From Pinguiococcus pyrenoidosus (lineage: Eukaryota; Sar; Pinguiophyceae; Pinguiochrysidales; Pinguiochrysidaceae): DNA of 11,937 nt. The notes beneath the pieces are model-generated. The model worked only from the letters and a program-made list of their open reading frames with translations, searched no databases and was not told the DNA's origin. This document shows positions 7,738 to 11,937 of the stretch, in pieces. The stretch is from assembly GCA_019677205.1 (NCBI GenBank), contig JAAMXY010000586.1:1-11937 (forward strand), given 5' to 3'. Every line of letters starts with the position of its first letter. Position 1 is the stretch's first letter. A program made the translations under genes and the position numbers.

Positions 7738-8361
7738 TCAGGCAGACTTGTACACCTTGATGTCCCCCGTGACGTAGAGCCACTTCTCCTCCTTCTTCTT
7801 GAACGTCGCCGCCTCTATGAAGCCCGTGTTGGTGCCGTCGCTCTTGAGCTGCAGCTTCACCGTGTAGTCCACCACGCTCTTGTCCTCCGTGCTCTCCGGC
7901 CTTGCTCCTTGGATGTCCAGGCCCAAGAACACAAAGTCGTCATAGCACTCCTGGTCCAGCCGCCGGATCATCTCTTCGCGTGGTCCGAAAAGGTCGTTCT
8001 CTGGATGCGTACTGTCCACGATGAACTCCACCAGACGGAAATGAAAGGCGCAGTATCTCGCCTGAACCAAAATCTCCGGCGTCTCCGGCGTTTTCTGCCC
8101 TTCATGATACGGTTTACAACAATCTCGATACGCGCTACCACTAAAGCACCCACAGGGGGCACTATCATCCTCTGGCAGCCTCGAGAGGCGCTTCTTGGCC
8201 GTCGCCTTGGCCGGAGAGGGCTTCCCGAAGCCCTTTCCTTTGGGAGCTTTCGACTTTTTCGCCGCCAGAGCCACTCTCTGGCGTGGCAAGGGAGCCGGCA
8301 CAAAACTGGTTGCGCAGCCTAGGCTCAGCATCACGAGTGTGAATGCCAGATACCACTTCAT
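7738..8361 (-). CDS. YchJ-like SEC-C domain protein, plastid-targeted
   Basis: A 207-residue protein from the ATG at 8361 to a TGA at 7740-7738. The frame is open further upstream, but only through TCGAAAA repeats and without an ATG, whereas this ATG starts a clean signal peptide (MKWYLAFTLVMLSLGCATSF) followed by VPAP. That is a textbook ASAFAP-type cleavage motif, and a Lys/Ala/Pro-rich transit stretch runs to about 60. The SEC-C zinc-binding motif is C70-x-C72-x8-C81-C82. ARYCAF (101-106) and WLYVTGDIK (194-202) match the conserved core of bacterial YchJ (UPF0225), whose middle domain has an NTF2-like fold. Bacterial YchJ carries a second SEC-C motif at its C-terminus; this protein stops before it. 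Molecular function of the family is poorly defined. It is divergent from the RsfS gene, with 436 bp between the start codons. Confidence 0.87.
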   Translation of the reverse strand: MKWYLAFTLVMLSLGCATSFVPAPLPRQRVALAAKKSKAPKGKGFGKPSPAKATAKKRLSRLPEDDSAPCGCFSGSAYRDCCKPYHEGQKTPETPEILVQARYCAFHFRLVEFIVDSTHPENDLFGPREEMIRRLDQECYDDFVFLGLDIQGARPESTEDKSVVDYTVKLQLKSDGTNTGFIEAATFKKKEEKWLYVTGDIKVYKSA

Positions 8362-8447
8362 GATGCTCAGAGTCCCAGATGTGGCGCTGGTAAGGCCTTT
8401 GAGCGGCGCCGCCCACCGTGTCAGCTGACCGGGCTCGTGCAATCTCG

Positions 8448-8489
8448 TTTTCGATTTTCGATTTTCGATTTTCGATTTTCGACTTTCGA
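8448..8489. repeat. TTTTCGA heptamer tandem array
   Basis: Five exact copies of TTTTCGA (8448-8482) are followed by one variant, CTTTCGA (8483-8489). Read on the minus strand as TCGAAAA, the array begins 87 nt upstream of the YchJ-like ATG. It is not a telomere repeat of known type. It may be simple slippage or a multimerised regulatory site, and copy number probably varies between strains. Confidence 0.85.
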
Positions 8490-8571
8490 TCCGAGTCCGA
8501 CTCTGAGTTTGAGCAAGAGGTCGGTATCGAGATGGAGCACAAAATGAAACACACAAACAAATGGGAGAAGA

Positions 8572-8583
8572 TATCAGCTGATA
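8572..8583. promoter_or_regulatory. TATCAGCTGATA palindrome
   Basis: A perfect 12-bp palindrome with an E-box-type CAGCTG core. Its TCAGCTGA core recurs at 8421-8428 and 11613-11620, all three in gene-upstream DNA. It is a possible dimeric (for example bHLH-type) binding site; this is inferred from symmetry and placement. Confidence 0.35.
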
Positions 8584-8609
8584 CAAGTTTGGTTGAGTTC
8601 TGCCTTCTG

Positions 8610-8623
8610 TTTTTTCCCGCCAT
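8610..8623 (+). promoter_or_regulatory. E2F-like TTTTTTCCCGCCAT upstream of RsfS
   Basis: This contains TTTCCCGC, the E2F/DP consensus, 175 nt before the RsfS ATG. The identical 14-mer occurs at 11761-11774, and the 10-mer TTTTCCCGCC also lies upstream of the LRR gene. Confidence 0.35.
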
Positions 8624-8797
8624 TTCCCCGTTCAAAGCGCCTTCCGCCTTAAGGATACATTCAGAGAGTGCAAGCGCCTCCAGTAGTGATATTCAGCAGT
8701 AAGGGAACCGCAGGCCGCTTCCGCGCCCGAAGCGCGTCTGAAGACGCGTCGCAGGAGCGCTCCTCTGAACAGCTCAGTTCCGTGCCGGAGTGCCAAC

Positions 8798-9656
8798 ATG
8801 TGGAGCTTTCGGCTTCTGGTGGCCTTCCTCTGGCTCAGCTCCTTCACGCTGGGCTTCCGGCGCTCCATCCATACTCCGCGAACAGAGCGGATGATCAGGT
8901 GGGCGTCTCACGCAGCGCGTGGCGCCGTTTTGGGACGGACGGACAGCGGGTTCACCAAACGTCAAATTGCAGGCTCAGTCAGCGCCAGGAGGGTGACATC
9001 GGCCGGCGTCCCAAGAGCTCCACGCGGAAACAGCGGCGGAAGGAGCAGTTCGATAGCATGTACGCTCCGAGTGAGCGCCTGGAGCCACCTGGCCCGGTGG
9101 ATGAGCATCCCAGCCTGCCCTTGGTGCACGACATCGTAAGGGCGGCGGACGCTCGCAAGGCGGACAACCCAGTGGTGTACCATGTAGAGAGCGTGACGCC
9201 CAGCAATTCCTTCATGATCGTCTGTAGTGGCAACAGCCGACCCCAGAACCAGGCCATTGCCGCGCATGTGGTCGATGAGGTATGGAGGCAGTGTCAGCCG
9301 GACCAAGGTCAAAGGGGTTCGTTGAAAAGGCTCAACAGTCGCACCCCTCCCCTCCCCCCCCGCCCCGACAGGTGGAAGAGCAGTACGGACGGAAGCCGGA
9401 TTCTCGGCAGGGCACTGCGGAGAGCGGATGGATCCTGCTGGACTATGGAGACGTCATCGTGCACGTGATGACGCCCAAGTCGAGAGCCTACTACGACCTC
9501 GAAGGGTTCTGGAAGAATGGCAAGCGACTGGAGATTGAACACCTGCTGCTCCCGAATGTAAACACAGATGACCGCACGAGGGCGGCGAAAGACGCCGGCG
9601 GAGATGGTGCCGTCGACTTCCGCGAGCTTGGCGAAGATGATCCGTTTTGGTCGTAG
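8798..9656 (+). CDS. rsfS: Ribosome-silencing factor RsfS/Iojap, plastid-targeted
   Basis: Exons 8798-8898, 8973-9279 and 9372-9656 join in frame to 230 residues; introns are GTGGGC...TGCAG (74 nt, phase 2) and GTATGG...GACAG (92 nt, phase 0). The ATG has A at -3 and opens a signal peptide (MWSFRLLVAFLWLSSFTLGF) followed by a basic transit-like region rich in Arg/Lys/Ser (21-60). The RsfS domain runs about 82-195: LVHDIVRAADARKADNPVV, then FMIVCSGNSRPQNQAIAAHV, then GWILLDYGDVIVHV and RAYYDLEGFW. These are hallmark Iojap/DUF143 segments. In bacteria and organelles RsfS binds ribosomal protein uL14 and keeps large and small subunits apart when nutrients are scarce or during large-subunit assembly. 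Here the targeting signal places it in the plastid. An acidic tail (about 205-230) extends past the domain. A paralogous mitochondrial form would lack this signal peptide. Confidence 0.93.
9344..9366. other. C-tract / minus-strand G-quadruplex motif at the RsfS intron 2 acceptor
   Basis: Four C runs (9344-9347, 9349-9352, 9354-9361, 9363-9366) are separated by single bases, and the intron's AG ends at 9371. It replaces the usual T-rich polypyrimidine tract. On the minus strand the runs form a canonical G-quadruplex motif with 1-nt loops, and the plus strand could form an i-motif. Confidence 0.6.
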
Positions 9657-9875
9657 AAGAGGTTGCCGACAAGCTGCCGAGGAGAAGGAGAAGGAGGACA
9701 AGAAGATGGAGAACCCAAGAGTAACGAGGAGGATTTGCATACATTTGCAGAGTTCCTCTCTCCAGCGTTGCTTAGTCGCTTCCAATTCGGGCCTCACGCT
9801 GTCGTTCGATCCCGGGCGCCCCTGTTTCACAATCCATGAGGCAGCTTCGTCCCGCCAACCCCCCCTCCCCCCCAC
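9657..9875. other. Convergent 3'-3' region between RsfS and FIBP
   Basis: These 219 bp hold the two 3' UTRs. The RsfS side has a purine-rich stretch (about 9678-9715, GAGGAGAAGG type). The FIBP side is C-rich on the plus strand (9859-9873), which means two seven-base G runs in the FIBP transcript just after its stop. No AATAAA is seen. Confidence 0.5.
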
Positions 9876-11513
9876 CTAGGACCCGAAGCTGTGATTTCTC
9901 TGCACGTCCGGGCTCATATCGAACGTCAGCTCCTGTATGGAAGCGGAGACGGTGGAGGGTGGGTTGGGTGTGGCTGTGTCCGCTGCTTCTAGGTGATCCG
10001 CGATCGGCGTACTGACGCTTCGTTCCCGGGGGCGGTACGTCGGCCTCCGCTTCACGATGGCCTTCCAGGCCGCCTCCATCTCGTCATTCGTCGTGTACAT
10101 GGCGGCGAGGCACTCCTTGATCCCCACCAGAAAGCGCAGAAAGTCAATCACGACGCTCTGCTGGCTTTGCCGAAAGCTTGTGTTGCGACTGAAGCCGATC
10201 CCCAATCCGTGGAGGACTGCCGAGATCTCGGCACGCGTGCTTGCGATCTCCTGCAGCGGCTCTCCGACGCGGGCGAGGAGATCCTCAAAAATGTCCCGAA
10301 ACTCCTTGGTGCTCCCGAGGTTGGACCCGATGGACAGGATGCCTTTCAGCGTGGCCTTCAAGGCGGAGACGTTCGATCGAATGTGCACCCTGCCGCGGGC
10401 CTTGTCCGCAGCCTTCTGCCGCGCCTTGACCAGCTCCGCATGCATGGATTCGTAGCAGGCATCCAAAATCTCTCGATCGTCGTGGAAGTAGTTGCGCACC
10501 TCCCGAAGGCTGCCGATGAGCCTCTTGTCCAAGCCGTTCTTGCGGATTCCCTGGATCCGCAAGCGCATCGCGGCCGCCAGTCCGGGGAGAGCTGGCTCGC
10601 CTCTGGGAGAGTGGGACGGGCGGGGCATGTTCGAGGGCACGCGGGATATCGTGTCCATGGACGAGTCCCGCGAGAGCATGGCGCTGTCGGACTGCATGGA
10701 CGAGAAGTATGTCATCAACTCGGGACTGCCGGAATCGTCCAAGCTTGCCGATCGGTCGAGCTCTCTGTCCAGCAGAGGCGTCCCCGCGCTCATGGCGGTG
10801 GCGAGCGAGTCCTCCTCCAGCCACGTCATGAGAATGCTCGTGGGGTCCGTCGTGGCGCTCCACGTCCAAAGCCCGTACATCACCAGCGCGCAGTAGTAGG
10901 CCTTGCTCGCTCCAAAGTCGGCGAGCTTCCGTCGGAGATTCTGCAGCTGAAAGCGATGAGTCTGCAGGTACAGGACGCACATGTAGGTAGTGACCAGGCC
11001 GTGAGGCAGGCGAAACAGGCGCTCCAGCACGTCCCCGGCAGGTCGATTGGTCTCGTCCAACGAGCTCAGCATCCGCTGCAGGTTGTCAAACTGCCTCCGG
11101 CAGCTGCGCAAGGGGATTCCCGTGCTGGAGCTGACCTCATCAAGCTCCTTGCGCAGTCGCGTGGTCAGCTTCTTGCCCAGAAGGTCCGTCACAAGTGCGT
11201 CGTCCAGGCCGTAGTACTTCTCGATCAGCCACAGCTGCAGATCCTTGGGGATGCGGAAGAGCAGCTGAGAGCGCAGGCGCTGCGGACGGCCTAGCAAGCC
11301 ATCCAACAGGTCAAAGAGCCGAAACTGGTCCTCCGTATCTGCGCGAAAGAGGCTGAAGGCCGCTTCCGCGGCTTTGCTACGGCTCTCGAAGCCGTGCCAA
11401 GTGCAAAACTCGGTGAAGCGCCGCCGCGCGGCCTGCGAAGCGGTCGCACCGCCCACCCATAGCTCGAAAGCCCTGGGAATGATCGTCGCGGGCTCGCCCA
11501 CTACAATCTCCAT
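9876..11513 (-). CDS. FIBP: FIBP-family protein (acidic FGF intracellular-binding protein homologue)
   Basis: A 545-residue intronless frame from ATG (11513) to TAG (9878-9876). The N-terminus EIVVGEPATIIPRAFELW matches where the animal family begins, which supports the start. The diagnostic core is about 60-150: FRLFDLLDGLLGRPQRL, LLFRIPKDLQLWLIEKYYGL, LLGKKLTTRLRKELDEV and TGIPLRSCRRQFDNLQRM. Animal FIBPs are about 360 residues; the extra length comes mainly from a Ser-rich, probably disordered insertion (about 243-305) and a Ser/Thr/Pro tail (about 495-545), with helical family-like sequence between. In animals FIBP binds acidic FGF inside cells and has been linked to mitosis and ciliary or laterality phenotypes. 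An alga has no FGF, so the ancestral role must differ and is unknown. The neighbouring RsfS gene is convergent. Confidence 0.9.
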   Translation of the reverse strand: MEIVVGEPATIIPRAFELWVGGATASQAARRRFTEFCTWHGFESRSKAAEAAFSLFRADTEDQFRLFDLLDGLLGRPQRLRSQLLFRIPKDLQLWLIEKYYGLDDALVTDLLGKKLTTRLRKELDEVSSSTGIPLRSCRRQFDNLQRMLSSLDETNRPAGDVLERLFRLPHGLVTTYMCVLYLQTHRFQLQNLRRKLADFGASKAYYCALVMYGLWTWSATTDPTSILMTWLEEDSLATAMSAGTPLLDRELDRSASLDDSGSPELMTYFSSMQSDSAMLSRDSSMDTISRVPSNMPRPSHSPRGEPALPGLAAAMRLRIQGIRKNGLDKRLIGSLREVRNYFHDDREILDACYESMHAELVKARQKAADKARGRVHIRSNVSALKATLKGILSIGSNLGSTKEFRDIFEDLLARVGEPLQEIASTRAEISAVLHGLGIGFSRNTSFRQSQQSVVIDFLRFLVGIKECLAAMYTTNDEMEAAWKAIVKRRPTYRPRERSVSTPIADHLEAADTATPNPPSTVSASIQELTFDMSPDVQRNHSFGS

Positions 11514-11698
11514 GTACTGAAAGCCAAGGTAAGTGCGCTTTTGCCGCTTTTGCCACGCGTTGTCGTTGCCGGAGCTGTGGCGCTTTCGGCCTTCGGGCAG
11601 AACAAGGGCAGATCAGCTGATGCAGAAATGCCGGCGGATCACACATTGGATGACTAGGTTCAGTGACTCGAAGAGGGAGCGAGGGTGAAGTTTGGAAA
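11514..11698. promoter_or_regulatory. Divergent upstream region of FIBP and the right-edge gene
   Basis: This short gap separates two divergent starts. It contains CAAG|GTAAGTG at 11526-11536 on the plus strand (a near-perfect 5' splice site), paired GCTTTTGCC copies (about 11539-11557), the palindrome ATCAGCTGAT at 11612-11621, and TAG|G at 11655-11658, which could be the matching acceptor. A spliced 5' leader for the right-edge gene is possible. Confidence 0.35.
11612..11621. promoter_or_regulatory. ATCAGCTGAT palindrome
   Basis: A perfect 10-bp palindrome sharing TCAGCTGA with the YchJ-like/RsfS intergenic region, about 90 nt upstream of both the FIBP ATG and the candidate right-edge ATG. 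It is a possible shared cis-element. Confidence 0.3.
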
Positions 11699-11937
11699 AT
11701 GAAGTTCTCAAATTCAGGATCCTACTGGATCTTGCTATTGTCATCGCTGCCCCATAGCGCTTTTTTCCCGCCATCGGACTGGAGCAGTGACAGCCCTGCG
11801 TCGCTCACAGCCCCCTTCTCCTCCTTCTTGAGGTATTCCGCAGAGAACCCGATAGAAGAGAATGGCTGCAGCCGCGCGTCCTACGGTGTCCGTGTGGTCT
11901 CCCGAGAGCGACGAAGCTCCCGTGGGCTCCGTCCCTC
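11699..11937 (+). CDS. Hypothetical protein, 5' end only, possible signal peptide (runs off right edge)
   Basis: An ATG at 11699 (context AAAATGA) opens 79 codons without a stop to the edge. It begins MKFSNSGSYWILLLSSLPHS followed by AFFPP, resembling a short signal peptide ending in the SAF-type motif seen in the plastid-targeted proteins here. The rest is Ser/Arg-rich and unrecognised. A competing start at 11862 (GAGAATGG context) opens a second frame, MAAAARPTVSVWSPESDEAP, with good GC3; in that reading 11699-11861 is 5' leader and the E2F-like 14-mer at 11761 is non-coding. I slightly favour the existence of a plus-strand gene here but cannot choose the start. Confidence 0.35.
   Translation, partial: MKFSNSGSYWILLLSSLPHSAFFPPSDWSSDSPASLTAPFSSFLRYSAENPIEENGCSRASYGVRVVSRERRSSRGLRP
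11761..11774 (+). promoter_or_regulatory. E2F-like TTTTTTCCCGCCAT near the right-edge gene
   Basis: Identical over 14 bases to 8610-8623. It lies 248 nt upstream of the FIBP ATG and 88 nt upstream of the alternative right-edge ATG at 11862. If the 11699 start is correct, it is coding and the match is probably coincidental. Confidence 0.25.

Larger units (their letters stand above)
8362..8797. promoter_or_regulatory. Bidirectional promoter region of the YchJ-like and RsfS genes
   Basis: Two plastid-protein genes diverge from this 436-bp stretch, so it must contain both promoters. In order it holds TCAGCTGA at 8421-8428, a TTTTCGA heptamer array at 8448-8489, the palindrome TATCAGCTGATA at 8572-8583, and TTTTTTCCCGCCAT (E2F-like) at 8610-8623. 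The rest is GC-rich leader towards the RsfS ATG. No classical TATA box is evident. Confidence 0.6.

Noticed and set aside
7351-8322. 323-codon plus-strand open frame
   Set aside because: It spans the YchJ-like gene antisense plus its 3' flank. The minus-strand reading has a signal peptide and SEC-C motif, so it is the real one.
8448-8489. Interstitial telomere repeat
   Set aside because: TTTTCGA matches no known telomere unit (TTTAGGG, TTAGGG and relatives) and the array is only six units.
8362-8586. 75-residue N-terminal extension of the YchJ-like protein
   Set aside because: It starts on TTG rather than ATG and includes the TCGAAAA repeat translated as RKSKIEN units. The downstream ATG gives a clean signal peptide.
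7738-9656. Bacterial contamination, suggested by YchJ-like and RsfS proteins
   Set aside because: Both have eukaryotic bipartite plastid signals, and RsfS has two GT-AG introns that restore the frame.
9993-11294. 433-codon plus-strand open frame
   Set aside because: Antisense shadow of the FIBP gene. GC3-rich coding suppresses stops on the opposite strand, and its His/Arg/Gln/Pro-rich product resembles no family.
1-11937. Dinoflagellate chromosome
   Set aside because: Not excluded, but short introns, tight spacing and frequent strand switching are unlike long unidirectional dinoflagellate arrays, and I saw no spliced-leader relict. The AG|G junctions alone are insufficient.

Overview
This window looks like gene-dense nuclear DNA from a photosynthetic eukaryote with a red-algal-derived complex plastid (for example a stramenopile, haptophyte, cryptophyte or photosynthetic myzozoan; the sequence alone does not decide which). 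Three lines of evidence support this. Two genes contain short GT-AG spliceosomal introns (74-149 nt). One gene encodes a three-helix light-harvesting chlorophyll-binding protein. Several proteins begin with a hydrophobic signal peptide ending in a phenylalanine (ALAF, ATSF-VPAP, TLGF, possibly SAFF), which is the ASAFAP-type entry signal for plastids surrounded by extra membranes. Coding DNA is GC-rich with strong GC3, so nearly every real gene has long spurious ORFs on its other strand.

Layout, left to right: (1) the 5' end of an unrecognised minus-strand gene running off the left edge (1-92); (2) a 533-residue orphan minus-strand protein with a long Asp/Glu tract and a Gly/Ala-rich hydrophobic segment (817-2418); (3) a plus-strand, three-exon light-harvesting protein gene (3130-4258); (4) a minus-strand, intronless LRR protein with an N-terminal MGxxxS lipidation motif (4806-6779); (5) a minus-strand plastid-targeted YchJ-like/SEC-C protein (7738-8361); (6) a plus-strand, three-exon plastid-targeted RsfS/Iojap ribosome-silencing factor (8798-9656); (7) a minus-strand, intronless FIBP-family protein (9876-11513); (8) the 5' end of a plus-strand gene, possibly with a signal peptide, running off the right edge (from 11699 or 11862). 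Strand changes often and there is no bacterial operon structure.

Functionally the window mixes plastid genes (light harvesting, a ribosome-silencing factor, a YchJ-like protein) with cytosolic or nuclear-type genes (LRR, FIBP). The YchJ-like and RsfS genes are divergent and share a 436-bp intergenic region holding a TTTTCGA heptamer array, two TCAGCTGA palindromes and an E2F-like TTTTCCCGCC site. The E2F-like 10-mer also occurs upstream of the LRR gene and in the FIBP/right-edge upstream region, and TCAGCTGA recurs in the latter. I see no tRNA, rRNA, CRISPR array or recognisable mobile element. No clearly new multi-gene system is evident; the strongest leads are the orphan acidic protein, the shared promoter elements and the quadruplex-like tract at the RsfS 3' splice site.
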